A DNA stretch of 64,000 nt. Origin: Oceaniovalibus guishaninsula JLT2003. Lineage in GTDB: Bacteria > Pseudomonadota > Alphaproteobacteria > Rhodobacterales > Rhodobacteraceae. The position numbers and the translations under genes were made by a program. The stretch is from positions 1 to 64,000 of the forward strand of contig NZ_AMGO01000067.1 in NCBI RefSeq assembly GCF_000299575.1. Direction: 5' to 3'. The number at the start of each line of letters is the position of its first letter. The first letter of the stretch is position 1. The notes beneath the pieces are model-generated. The model was not told the DNA's origin, did not search any database, and saw only the letters and a list, made by a program, of their open reading frames with translations. Positions 26,319 through 35,062 of this stretch are shown here, one piece after another.

Positions 26319-27346
26319 CCGCCGCCCGCCCCGACCCTGCCCCCGATACCGGCCTCGATACTGCCCCCGATACCGGCGACGACACGGGCGACGACATCGC
26401 GATCCTGAAGGCGGCGCGGCGCACCTTGCGGATCGAGGCCGAGGCGCTGACGGCGCTGTCGGACGACCTGCCGGCCGATTTCGCGGGCGCGGTCCATGCG
26501 ATCCGGGCCGCGCGGGGCCGGGCGATCGTCGCGGGCATCGGCAAGTCCGGCCATGTGGCGCGCAAGATCGCGGCGACGCTGGCCTCGACCGGGACGCCCG
26601 CGCTTTTCGTGCATCCGACCGAGGCCAGCCACGGCGATCTGGGCATGATCGGGGCCGACGACATCGTCGTGCTGATCTCCAATTCCGGCGAGACGGCGGA
26701 GCTGGGCGACATCCTGGCCTATTGCCGGCGCTTCGACATTCCCCTGATCGGCATTTCGCGCGATCCCCGCTCGACGCTGATGGCGGCGGCGCGCTGGCGG
26801 CTGACGCTGCCCCCCACCCCCGAGGCGTGCCCGATGGGCATGGCGCCCACCACCTCGACCACGGCGGCGCTGGCCCTGGGCGACGCGCTGGCCGTGGCGC
26901 TGATGGAGCTGCGCGGATTCACCCGCGAGACCTATGCCACCTTCCATCCGGGCGGAAAGCTGGGGGCGCAACTGGCGCGGGTGGAAAAGCTGATGCATGG
27001 CGGCGACCGGCTGCCCGCCGTGGGCGCGGACACGCCCATGGCCGAGGTCCTGCTGACGATGACGTCGAAGGGATTCGGCATCGCCGCGGTGATCGGCGCG
27101 GACGGGCGGCTGGCCGGGGTCATCACCGACGGCGACCTGCGGCGCCACATGGCGGGGCTTCTGGACCGGCGCGCGGGCGAGATCGCCCATCACGATCCCG
27201 TGACCGTGCCCCCCGCCATGCTGGCCGTCGAAGCGCTGTCGCTGTTGCACGACCACCGCGTATCGGCATTGATCGTGACCGATCCCGAGGGCCGGCCGGT
27301 CGGGATCCTGCATGTCCACGACCTGCTGCGCGCAGGAGTGGTCTAG
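26315..27346 (+). CDS. kdsD: Arabinose-5-phosphate isomerase KdsD (KpsF/GutQ family)
   Basis: Converts D-ribulose 5-phosphate to D-arabinose 5-phosphate, the first step of Kdo synthesis. About 343 residues from the GTG that overlaps the previous stop (GTGA). The first ~20 residues are an Asp/Pro/Thr-rich extension. The SIS domain shows AGIGKSGHVARKIAATLASTG, HPTEASHGDLGM and ISNSGETAEL; two CBS modules follow (about 195-335) with KGFGIAAVIGADGRLAGVITDGDLRRH. In a capsule locus this usually signals Kdo in the polymer or its linker, as with KpsF. Confidence 0.92.
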   Translation: MTAARPDPAPDTGLDTAPDTGDDTGDDIAILKAARRTLRIEAEALTALSDDLPADFAGAVHAIRAARGRAIVAGIGKSGHVARKIAATLASTGTPALFVHPTEASHGDLGMIGADDIVVLISNSGETAELGDILAYCRRFDIPLIGISRDPRSTLMAAARWRLTLPPTPEACPMGMAPTTSTTAALALGDALAVALMELRGFTRETYATFHPGGKLGAQLARVEKLMHGGDRLPAVGADTPMAEVLLTMTSKGFGIAAVIGADGRLAGVITDGDLRRHMAGLLDRRAGEIAHHDPVTVPPAMLAVEALSLLHDHRVSALIVTDPEGRPVGILHVHDLLRAGVV

Positions 27347-27456
27347 AACCCGGTCCCCTGCCGTACAAAATATTTTTCCGGGCGAACCAAATACTGTTCC
27401 AGTTGTTCTGGCCTTGGGTTAAGGTAAGTTAACGACATCTTGCAGGGAGATTATGC

Positions 27457-28200
27457 ATGTATACGAAACTTTTCGGAGCGGCAGCGGCGGCGGCGGTCAT
27501 GGTATCGGGTGCCCAGGCATTCGCCGCGACGCTTTTGATCGACGATTTCAGCACCGTTCAATCGGTCAGCGACGTACCGTCGGCCGGCCTGACCAACGCC
27601 TCGCAGGCGGCCGGACCGGGCATCCTGGGCGGTTTCCGCGACCTTCAGGTGAGCAACACCGCCAATAACGGCAACCCCACCAACGCGACCGAACTGGAAG
27701 CGACGGGGACGTCGCTGGCGTTCAACAACAATGCGCAGGCCCGCGGCACCGGCACCGTCACCTATGACGGCGACGACGATCCGACCACGCTGAATCCGTT
27801 CGGCCTGGGCGGCGTGAACCTGAACATCGGCACCGACCCGTTCTTCGCCTTCGATGTCGATTCGGCGGCCTTCGACGGCAACGCCCTGTTCCGGCTGACC
27901 GCCTATGACATGCTGGGCAACCAGGTGTCGTATCAGGAAACGCTGGCCGGCGGCTTCGAGACCACGCTGGATTTCGGGTCGCTGACGGGCGATGCGGGCT
28001 TCGATTTCGGCCAGGTCGGCGCACTGGAATTCTTCATCAGCACCGAAGGCACCGCCATCAGCATCGACGGCGTTCTGAACTCGATCTCGGTCCAGGCCGG
28101 CGACACGCCCCCGGTCGTTCCGCTGCCGGCTTCGGCGCTGCTGCTGCTGGGCGGCATCGGCGGCCTGTCGGTCATGCGGGCCCGCCGCCGCAAGAGCTGA
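27457..28200 (+). CDS. VPLPA-CTERM sorting domain protein, secreted
   Basis: 247-residue exported protein. A signal peptide (MYTKLFGAAAAAAVMVSGAQAFA) is followed by an Asn/Gly/Thr-rich beta-strand body. The C-terminal sorting signal is VVPLPASALLLLGGIGGLSV followed by a basic RARRRKS tail, i.e. motif, hydrophobic helix, Arg cluster. Such tails are processed by exosortases (XrtD-type for VPLPA in Rhodobacteraceae) and the proteins accompany exopolysaccharide or biofilm matrix loci. GGGAGA before the ATG is the ribosome site, and an A/T-rich stretch with TTAAGGTAAGTTAAC (27419-27433) likely holds the promoter. The gene stands alone and is followed by a strong terminator. Confidence 0.9.
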   Translation: MYTKLFGAAAAAAVMVSGAQAFAATLLIDDFSTVQSVSDVPSAGLTNASQAAGPGILGGFRDLQVSNTANNGNPTNATELEATGTSLAFNNNAQARGTGTVTYDGDDDPTTLNPFGLGGVNLNIGTDPFFAFDVDSAAFDGNALFRLTAYDMLGNQVSYQETLAGGFETTLDFGSLTGDAGFDFGQVGALEFFISTEGTAISIDGVLNSISVQAGDTPPVVPLPASALLLLGGIGGLSVMRARRRKS

Positions 28201-28241
28201 GCGATAGCGCATCGGGCCCCTTCCGGGGGGCCCTGACGGAC

Positions 28242-28278
28242 AAGGGCCACGCGAGCGTTTCGCGTGGCCCTTTGCTTT
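28242..28278 (+). terminator. Rho-independent terminator of the VPLPA-CTERM gene
   Basis: A perfect 13-bp stem (AAGGGCCACGCGA at 28242-28254 with its complement at 28260-28272) and a 5-base loop are followed by TGCTTTT. It lies about 40 bases after the stop. A second short GC hairpin (28215-28232) precedes it. Confidence 0.85.
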
Positions 28279-28319
28279 TGCGCGGTGGCCTTGGAAGCGG
28301 CGCCCCGAACCGCGCCCGG

Positions 28320-30974
28320 TCAGATCTGCGCGCGCGGTGCCTGCTGGCCCCCGAACGTCCGATCCTCGGCGCCCCGGCGGGTCGCGGCGACGGCCCGTGC
28401 GAAACGGTCGAGTTCGCCATCGGTCCAGACATGGCCGTGCCATTGGGCGACGGCGGGCTCGAACCCGTGACGTTCGGCCAGTTCGGCGATCAGGTCGGCA
28501 TCCTTCAGCGACAGCCTGGAGCCGATGCTGTAATCCCCGTCCTGCCGCGCCAGCGCCAGAAGCATCGTCTCGCCCAGGCATCCCCAGCACAGATCCTGGG
28601 GCAATGTCTGGAACGCGCCCAGATCCACCGCGAAGGGCGGACTGACGAGGCCCCCGTCGAAGACCAGGATGCCGCGGTCGGAAATGTCGGCCTTGGCGAC
28701 GTTCTGCGGACGCGCCACGTCGCAGACCAGTGTGCCCGGCTTCAGCCGGTCGGTGTCGATGACGGCGGTTTCGGAACTGGTCGCGACAAGGACGATATCG
28801 GCATGGGCCATGGCCGCGTCGATATCGGTCGTCCAGTCGAGCGGCGCCTGACGGCCCGTGGTGCGGAAGGCGGTGTCGAACCGTTCGGCCAGACCCTTCA
28901 CGTCCGTTCCGGCCAGCCCGAACCGCGACGCGCCGCCGCGTATCGTGCCGGCCATCGCGCCATTCGCGCGGTCCGTATCGGCGACCGACAGGGTCGCGCA
29001 GATCTCGTCGGCGACATGCGCCAGAAGCTTGGGCGAGAAGGGGTTTTTCGCGTTGCCCACCAGCGTCATGCGACCGCAGAGGCGCGACAGCATCAGCGCC
29101 CCCAGCCGGCCGATGGCGCCCGAGGCCCCCACGACCGCGACATGCGCGTTCGCCATGTCCATCCCCGACCGTTCCGCCATCCGACCGATCGCGCGCACCG
29201 CCGAAACGGTGGTCAGGGTGTTGCCGCTGGTGATCGGCACGCCGCGCCCGGTCGCCATTTCGCCGCCGCGTGTGGCGATCGAGGTGAAGGCGCCCAGGCC
29301 CAGGCGCGACACGCCGGCATCCTGCGCCATGTCCACGGCGTCGCGGATCATCGCGGCGGCCACCGCGCGTTCGCGCCCGCGCATGTCGCGCGGCAGCATC
29401 GGCACCGACAGGATCCAGCCCTCGGCGGTCTGCCCGGTCAGCGAGGTGACGGGCGGGATGCGGCGTACATAGCCCGGCCCGAGCTGCTTGACCCAGTCGC
29501 ACCAATTGCCCAGCTCGGCCTCGTCGAACTGGCGGAACGAGGGATCCGAGCGAAAGATGTCCTCTTCCTCGGTATAGTGGATGAGGAAGGCGAACTTGCC
29601 CGGCACCGGGGTCGCGGCATCGACGGCGGCGGCGGCCGGACCGGCATCGGCGGGCGCGGCATCGGGCAGTTGCGGCGGCGTCGCCACCAGATGGCGCACC
29701 ATCCGGTAATAGTCGCGCCCGGCGACGATATCGCAGACGGCGCCGAGCGCATCGACGGCGCGGTCGATCTCGGCCCGGCCGGAAATCAGCGGCGGCTGCA
29801 GGCGCAGAACGTGGCTGTCGTTGAACAACGGCGCGGTGATCACGCCCTCGATATTCATCAGGTAGGAGCTGATCAGCGGCGTCACGCCGCCGTTGAGGCT
29901 GGAAAACGCCATCGTCGCCGAATCGATGCGGTCGTCGAAGCGGTGGAATTCGACACCCATCATGTAGCCCTGACCGCGCACCTCGCGGATGACTTCGGGA
30001 TAGGCGCGTTGCAGGTCGGTCAGGCGGTTTTCCAGATGGACGCCGTTCCAGGCCACGCTTTCGACCAGCGCGCCGTCGTCTTCCAGCAGCAGGTCGAGCG
30101 TGACGTTCGCCGCGCGGCAGGCCAGGTTGTTGTTGGCGAAGGTCGAGCTGTGCAGGCGGCCGAACCGGTCGTCCCAGACGGACGGGCGCACGATGCAGGC
30201 CCCGATCGCCATCATCCCGCCGCCGAGCGCCTTGGACAGCAGCAGCATGTCGGGCACTTCGCGGCCGCGCGAACAGGCGAACAGCGCGCCGGTGCGCCCC
30301 AGACCCGTCTGGATCTCGTCCAGGATCGTCAGCACGCCATGGGACCGGCACAGCGCGATCGCGCCGTCGATATAGCCTTCGGGCGGACGGACGACGCCGC
30401 CCTCGCCCTGGATCGGTTCGACGATGAAGGCCGCCAGACGGTCGGCGCCCGCTTCGAGCCGGGCGCGCAGCGCGTCGAGATCGCCGTAAGGCAGATAGCC
30501 GAAGCCGGGCGCGGGGGCCGCGAACCCCTTTTGATAGAGCGGCTTGCCGGTCGCCGACAGCGCGCCCAGCGTCTTGCCGTGAAAGCTGTTGGAGGTGGAC
30601 AGGATTTCGGTCCGGCCGGTGCGCACGCGCGCCAGCTTGATCGCCGCCTCGACCGTTTCGGCGCCGCTGTTGGTCAGCGTGGTGATGCCCAGATCGCCGG
30701 GCGCGATGTCGGCCAGACGCTGGGCCAGACGCTCGGCCTCGACCGCGTGCAGGGGCTGGACCAGCGATGGCAGCTCGTCGTGCTGCGCGGCCATCAGGCC
30801 GGACCAGAGCCGGGGATGGTTGTGGCCGAACGGCAGCGCACCGTATTGCGATAGGAAGTCCAGATATTGCCGCCCCTGATCGTCGAACAGGTGGCATCCC
30901 GAACCGCGCACAAGCCGCGTGTCGAGGGCGAAGGTACGCAGAAGTTCCGCGCGCGTTGGATTCAGGGCCGACAT
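28320..30974 (-). CDS. Fusion: class III aminotransferase + acyl-ACP-reductase-like domain
   Basis: 884 residues. Residues ~1-430 are a complete PLP class III aminotransferase: TNSGAETVEAAIKLAR, SFHGKT, ILDEIQTGLGRTG (Asp219) and LLLSKALGGG (Lys248, Schiff-base). An Ala/Pro linker (about 432-459) joins a second enzyme: FAFLIHYTEEEDIF, GLGAFTSI (559-566), ITSGNTLT (581-588), VAVVGASGAIGR (NADPH site, about 612-623), VFDGGLV and CWGCLGETMLL. These match, in order, the cyanobacterial long-chain acyl-ACP reductase, with Cys799 at the position of its catalytic cysteine. Inference: the reductase makes an aldehyde from an acyl thioester and the aminotransferase turns it into an amine, or the reverse direction of supply. 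Substrate unknown. Confidence 0.85.
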   Translation of the reverse strand: MSALNPTRAELLRTFALDTRLVRGSGCHLFDDQGRQYLDFLSQYGALPFGHNHPRLWSGLMAAQHDELPSLVQPLHAVEAERLAQRLADIAPGDLGITTLTNSGAETVEAAIKLARVRTGRTEILSTSNSFHGKTLGALSATGKPLYQKGFAAPAPGFGYLPYGDLDALRARLEAGADRLAAFIVEPIQGEGGVVRPPEGYIDGAIALCRSHGVLTILDEIQTGLGRTGALFACSRGREVPDMLLLSKALGGGMMAIGACIVRPSVWDDRFGRLHSSTFANNNLACRAANVTLDLLLEDDGALVESVAWNGVHLENRLTDLQRAYPEVIREVRGQGYMMGVEFHRFDDRIDSATMAFSSLNGGVTPLISSYLMNIEGVITAPLFNDSHVLRLQPPLISGRAEIDRAVDALGAVCDIVAGRDYYRMVRHLVATPPQLPDAAPADAGPAAAAVDAATPVPGKFAFLIHYTEEEDIFRSDPSFRQFDEAELGNWCDWVKQLGPGYVRRIPPVTSLTGQTAEGWILSVPMLPRDMRGRERAVAAAMIRDAVDMAQDAGVSRLGLGAFTSIATRGGEMATGRGVPITSGNTLTTVSAVRAIGRMAERSGMDMANAHVAVVGASGAIGRLGALMLSRLCGRMTLVGNAKNPFSPKLLAHVADEICATLSVADTDRANGAMAGTIRGGASRFGLAGTDVKGLAERFDTAFRTTGRQAPLDWTTDIDAAMAHADIVLVATSSETAVIDTDRLKPGTLVCDVARPQNVAKADISDRGILVFDGGLVSPPFAVDLGAFQTLPQDLCWGCLGETMLLALARQDGDYSIGSRLSLKDADLIAELAERHGFEPAVAQWHGHVWTDGELDRFARAVAATRRGAEDRTFGGQQAPRAQI

Positions 30975-31339
30975 CGAACCTCCGTGAAAAGCGGGGAGTC
31001 TCAGTTTTCCAGGAACGTCTGCATGATCCGAGATCGCTGTCAGAGCTACTCTCGGGACCTTAACGAATGGTTTACGGCCTCGCTTCGCCGCAAGGGTCCG
31101 TACGGAACGGGACGTCGATCATGCTGGGCCTGCTGGACATTGTCGCTTCAATGTGGACCAGCGGACCCCTTCCGACAACACCGTTGACGCCAAACCGCGC
31201 CGGGAGGGCCATTTCCTGCCGATGGGCTGCGATCCCAATGCGGCGGCGTGGCGATTCGCGGCGTCGGGACAGGGGTTTTCAGGGATTCGCCGGATCGGCG
31301 GAAATCCGTCGCGGCGGGCGGGACGGCGCCTGCCCGGTC
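30975..31339. other. Non-coding gap upstream of the fusion gene
   Basis: 365 bp between two minus-strand genes. It contains the leader of the fusion gene (GGAGGT-type site reading GGAGGTTCG before its ATG) and, nearer the lipoprotein stop, an imperfect inverted repeat (GGATTCGCC ... GGCGGAAATCC, 31283-31307) that may act as a terminator. The short open frames here have no coding character. Confidence 0.4.
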
Positions 31340-31825
31340 TCAGTTGCTGGGGGTGCAGTTCGGGTTCCGTCCCGTGCATCCCACGGTAAGCGCGTCGATA
31401 TCGCCCGCATCCCCGCCGCCCGTGGCCGTGTTTCCCGATGTCGCATAGCTGGCGTTGACGGTGGTGCCCCTGTCGTCGTTGTTGTTGGCCACCTCCGCGG
31501 CGACCACGATGGCCGCGGTGGAGATCGCGGCGCTGCCCAGGCCCTTCGCAAGCGATTGTCCGACGCCCGGCGAGGATGCCGTATCCCGCGCGATCACCCG
31601 CACCCCTTCGGACGCGCCGACATCGAACGTCGTCAGCGACGTGATGACCGGCGCGCCGCCCGACGGATCGGAGGCGACCGACACGACGTCCTGCAGCATC
31701 CGCCCGTTCGCAAGCTGATAGGGCGGCAGCACGGTCGTCCCTGTTTCGGCGCAGGCGCCGAGAAGCATTGCGGCCGATGCCAGACCGGCGGCCCCGCCGC
31801 GTCCGAGGAATGTCGCTCGTTCCAT
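31340..31825 (-). CDS. Small lipoprotein with C-terminal DIDAxTVxCTGR motif
   Basis: 161 residues, unrecognised family. The signal peptide ends in a lipobox, LLGAC, so it should be lipid-anchored in the envelope. The body is Ala/Gly/Thr/Ser-rich with a helix-like AISTAAIVVAAEVANNN segment. The C terminus reads DIDALTVGCTGRNPNCTPSN, nearly the same as the end of the next protein upstream. GAGGAGG precedes the ATG. Only 15 bases separate it from the stop of that gene, so they form an operon. Confidence 0.75.
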   Translation of the reverse strand: MERATFLGRGGAAGLASAAMLLGACAETGTTVLPPYQLANGRMLQDVVSVASDPSGGAPVITSLTTFDVGASEGVRVIARDTASSPGVGQSLAKGLGSAAISTAAIVVAAEVANNNDDRGTTVNASYATSGNTATGGGDAGDIDALTVGCTGRNPNCTPSN

Positions 31826-31840
31826 CCGCGCCTCCTCGTG

Positions 31841-32503
31841 TCAGTTGCTTGGCTTGCAGTCGGCCCCGCGTCCCGTGCAGACCACGGTCACGGCGTCGAT
31901 ATCCGCATCCCCGTCCGAGCGGTTGCCCATGTTGACATAGCGGATCGACAGGTTTTCGAGCCCCGCCAGAAGCGCCTCGGGATCGCTGATGCTCAGCAGG
32001 TCCGGGCGGAAGACCAGCGCGTTCAGATTCACCGCCTCGAGCCCGCCCACCGGCCCGAAGAAGGTATCCGCCTCTTCCTGAAGCCAGGTCGCGTAATCGG
32101 CCGGATCCTGGAAGACGAGCTTGCCGCTGGTGCCGATGGCCAGATCGGGATCGGTGTCGAGACGGGCCAGATGTTCGGACTGGGCCATCTGGGTCACGGC
32201 CGCGACGGGATCGATGTCGGCCCCGAGTTCGACGGTAAAATCCAGCACCGCCACGAAGGAGGGGCCGTCGGCGGGCGTCCGCACCGTCGTTTCGGTGTCG
32301 TTCGACGGGTCGGCATCCTGTCCGTCCTGGGGGGCCGGACCGCCCTGATCCTGCCCGGAACCGCCTTGCGACGCGGCGCTTCCCTGATTTTGCTGGCTGC
32401 CCTGATCCTGCTGGGCCGAGGCCGGCGACAGGCCGAGCAAGGCCGCCAGAAAGGCCGCGTGAACGGAAGTGGCGGGGAATGAAAGGAACGGGGTGCGGTT
32501 CAT
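31841..32503 (-). CDS. Secreted protein with C-terminal DIDAxTVxCTGR motif
   Basis: 220 residues from ATG 32503 (GAGGAG eight bases upstream). Signal peptide to about residue 32 (cleavage near PASAQ), then a Gln/Gly/Ser-rich linker (33-75), then a compact domain with FVAVLDFTVELGADIDPVAAV, LVFQDPADYATWLQEEAD and LNALVFRPDLLSISD. It ends DIDAVTVVCTGRGADCKPSN. The domain is not recognised. The shared tail with its operon partner and the two Cys in it suggest a disulfide-bonded or processed terminus. Confidence 0.75.
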   Translation of the reverse strand: MNRTPFLSFPATSVHAAFLAALLGLSPASAQQDQGSQQNQGSAASQGGSGQDQGGPAPQDGQDADPSNDTETTVRTPADGPSFVAVLDFTVELGADIDPVAAVTQMAQSEHLARLDTDPDLAIGTSGKLVFQDPADYATWLQEEADTFFGPVGGLEAVNLNALVFRPDLLSISDPEALLAGLENLSIRYVNMGNRSDGDADIDAVTVVCTGRGADCKPSN

Positions 32504-32726
32504 AGTGTCATCTCCTCGGCTGGAGCGGGCAATACGAAACGGAACGACGAAGATCGTGCTGTCAGGACAGGACCGGCACCGGGGATCCGGTTCCGAAAAA
32601 AGTGAAGGGTTCTGGAAATCGCCGGACGGGATTGTCGCGCAATCGCCGGGGCGGACGGGCGCCCGTGCCCCTGTGGCAGAGGGCCGGGGGCCGCAGATCG
32701 GGCGCCGCAATCCTGCGGCAGGGCGA

Positions 32727-32752
32727 CGGCGCGTCGGCTTTTCGACGCGCCG
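32727..32752 (-). terminator. Hairpin after puuD
   Basis: CGGCGCGTCG and CGACGCGCCG form a perfect 10-bp stem with a 6-base loop, 16 bases beyond the puuD stop in the direction of transcription. No T-tract follows on the minus strand, so it may work as a Rho-assisted end or an mRNA-protecting hairpin. Confidence 0.45.
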
Positions 32753-32768
32753 CCGGACAGGGCCGGGA

Positions 32769-34019
32769 TCAGCGGACGAGACCCGCGATCCGGCCTTCGT
32801 TGACGCCCTGGAACCAGTCGGCGATCGTCTCGCGGTCCGCGTCGGTCATGCCGGTGATGTTGGCCGGCGGCATGGCGTGGCTGACACCCGCCTGGAGGTA
32901 GATCTGGCGCGCCTCGCGGGCGATGTCGGCGGGGGTCTCGAGATAGACGCCCTTGGGGGCCCAGCGGACGCCCTCCCAGACGGGTTCGCGGGCATGGCAC
33001 ATCGAACAGCGGCCCATCACCACGTCGGCGGCGTCGGCGAAACCGGCGGCGGCGGCATATTCCTGTTCGTGCGGGGTCAGCGGCTTGGCCTCGAGCGCGC
33101 CGAAATCGCCGTCCCAGGTGTTGGCGGTGGACAGCCACGCCAGCGAGATGAACAGCACCGCCGTGACGGCCCAGGTCCAGGTCGGCACCTTCTGGCGCAT
33201 GTGCATGGTGTTGAAATAGTGCCGGATGCTGACCCCGATCAGGAAGACCAGCGCCGCGATGATCCAGCTATATTCGGTGCCGAAGGCCAGCGGATAGTGG
33301 TTGGACAGCATCAGGAACAGAACCGGCAGCGTCAGATAGTTGTTGTGCGTGCTGCGCAGCTTGGCGATCTTGCCGTATTTCGGATCGGGCTTGCGGCCGG
33401 CCTTGAGGTCGTCGACCACGATGCGCTGGTTCGGCATGATGACGAAGAACACGTTCGCCGTCATGATCGTGGCGGTCATCGCCCCCAGATGCAGCAGCGC
33501 CGCGCGGCCCGTGAAGATGTGGTTCAGCGCCCAGGACACCACCACGATGCCGAGAAACAGCACCAGCATCACCGCAGTCGGATATTCCCTGAGCGGCGAA
33601 CGGCACAGATAGTCGTAGCCGAGCCAGCCCACCGCGATGAAGCCCGCCGAGATCAGGATAGCCTGCCACAGCGCCAGATCGGCCTTTTCGGGGTCGATCA
33701 GGAACAGTTCCGCCCCGGCCCAGTAGACGATCATCAGCAGCGCCGCGCCCGACAGCCACGTGGCGTAGCTTTCCCATTTGAACCAGGTCAGATGCTCGGG
33801 CATCGTCTCGGGGGCGACGAGGTATTTCTGGATGTGATAGAAACCCCCGCCGTGGACCTGCCATTCCTCGCCGTCGGCGGGCCCCTTGATATTGCGGTTC
33901 AGCCCCAGGTCCAGGGCGACGAAATAGAACGACGAGCCGATCCAGGCTATCGCGGTGATGACATGCAACCAGCGCACCGCGAAGGCGAACCAATCCCACA
34001 GGATGGCGACGTCATACAT
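32769..34019 (-). CDS. puuD: Membrane urate oxidase PuuD with cytochrome c domain
   Basis: Oxidises urate to 5-hydroxyisourate and passes electrons to the respiratory chain through its own cytochrome c domain. 416 residues from ATG 34019, which follows GGAGGAG. About eight to nine membrane helices (VRWLHVITAIAWIGSSFYFVA first) carry several His; HHxFTGRAALLHLGA-type helices match the urate hydroxylase N domain. The C-terminal heme site is CSMCH (338-342) with the distal Met in SHAMPP (about 383). It is divergent from a LysR regulator and starts the purine-ureide block. Confidence 0.93.
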   Translation of the reverse strand: MYDVAILWDWFAFAVRWLHVITAIAWIGSSFYFVALDLGLNRNIKGPADGEEWQVHGGGFYHIQKYLVAPETMPEHLTWFKWESYATWLSGAALLMIVYWAGAELFLIDPEKADLALWQAILISAGFIAVGWLGYDYLCRSPLREYPTAVMLVLFLGIVVVSWALNHIFTGRAALLHLGAMTATIMTANVFFVIMPNQRIVVDDLKAGRKPDPKYGKIAKLRSTHNNYLTLPVLFLMLSNHYPLAFGTEYSWIIAALVFLIGVSIRHYFNTMHMRQKVPTWTWAVTAVLFISLAWLSTANTWDGDFGALEAKPLTPHEQEYAAAAGFADAADVVMGRCSMCHAREPVWEGVRWAPKGVYLETPADIAREARQIYLQAGVSHAMPPANITGMTDADRETIADWFQGVNEGRIAGLVR

Positions 34020-34126
34020 CGAGGACTCCTCCCGAATCCGATTTGAGCTATGCGTCCAGGCTATCGCAGGGTTGATTATCCCGGTAGGCTGGTGCTTGAC
34101 CAAGCAGCGTCAAAAAAGTCCGAATA

Positions 34127-35062
34127 ATGTCCTACCTCGACAATGTCAGGACCTTCGTGCGCGTCTTCGAGTTGGGCAGCATGTCGGCGGCGGCCCGCGA
34201 CCAGCGGATTTCGCCCGCCGTCGCGTCGGCGCGGATCTCGCAATTGGAGGGGCATCTGGGGGTGCGGCTGTTCCAGCGCACGACCCGCAGCCTGAACGCG
34301 ACCGAGCACGGGCATCTGTTCTACGAAGGGGCCTGCGCGGTGCTGGCATCGGTCGACGCGGCCGAGGCGGCGGTGGTGGACGCCACCGAAAATCCGCGCG
34401 GCACGCTGTTCGTCGCGGCGCCGCTGGGGCTGGGGCGGCGGCTGATCGCGCCGCAGATCCCCGCCTTCGCCGAAACCTATCCGCTGATCACCCTGCGCCT
34501 GCGGCTCAGCGACCGGCGGATCGACCTGACGACCGAAGGGCTGGACGTGGCGTTCTTCCTGGGCCGGCCCGAAGACAGCGACATGCGCATCCGCAATATC
34601 GCCGAATGCCGCCGGGTGCTGTGCGCCAGTCCCGATTACGTGGCGCGCTGCGGCATGCCGCGCACCGGCCACGACATCGCGGGGGGACGGCACAATTGCC
34701 TGAATCTGCGCTTTCCGGGCGCGGCCGAGTTCCAGTGGGAATTGCGCACCTCCGAAGGTCCGCGCAAGTTCGCCGTATCGGGCCGGTTCGAGACCGACGA
34801 CGGCGACGTGCTGACCGACTGGGCGCTGGCCGGGCACGGCATCGCGCTCAAGCCCGTCTTCGAGGTGGCGGCGCATCTGCGCGCGGGGCGGCTGGTGGCG
34901 GTGGCCGAGGACACGCCCCCCCTGCCCGTGCAGATGGCATGCCTTTACACCCATCGCCGCCATCAGGATCCCAAGACGCGATTGTTCATGGATTTCATGA
35001 TCGCGCGGATCGGCACCGCCCTGAAAGAGACCGGATCGGGGCCGGATCAGCTGCCGCGATAG
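34127..35062 (+). CDS. LysR family transcriptional regulator
   Basis: 311 residues: N-terminal winged helix-turn-helix ([41 protein letters not shown]...), linker helix and a periplasmic-binding-type effector domain (about 90-300). It is divergent from puuD over a 107-bp gap, the usual arrangement for a LysR activator of the neighbouring operon, and its 3' end overlaps uraH. A urate- or ureide-related effector is inferred from context. A GCTATCGCAGGGTTGATTATC stretch in the gap is a candidate site but no clean T-N11-A was confirmed. Confidence 0.88.
   Translation: MSYLDNVRTFVRVFELGSMSAAARDQRISPAVASARISQLEGHLGVRLFQRTTRSLNATEHGHLFYEGACAVLASVDAAEAAVVDATENPRGTLFVAAPLGLGRRLIAPQIPAFAETYPLITLRLRLSDRRIDLTTEGLDVAFFLGRPEDSDMRIRNIAECRRVLCASPDYVARCGMPRTGHDIAGGRHNCLNLRFPGAAEFQWELRTSEGPRKFAVSGRFETDDGDVLTDWALAGHGIALKPVFEVAAHLRAGRLVAVAEDTPPLPVQMACLYTHRRHQDPKTRLFMDFMIARIGTALKETGSGPDQLPR

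Noticed and set aside
28272-30854. 860-codon plus-strand frame antisense to the fusion gene
   Set aside because: Shadow frame; the fusion gene on the minus strand shows catalytic motifs in both halves.
27451-30897. 1148-codon minus-strand frame overlapping the fusion gene and the VPLPA-CTERM gene
   Set aside because: Alternative frame of the fusion gene, Arg/Pro-rich, without motifs and crossing a strong terminator.
31067-32482. 471-codon plus-strand frame over the two secreted proteins
   Set aside because: Antisense to two genes with clear signal peptides and ribosome sites.
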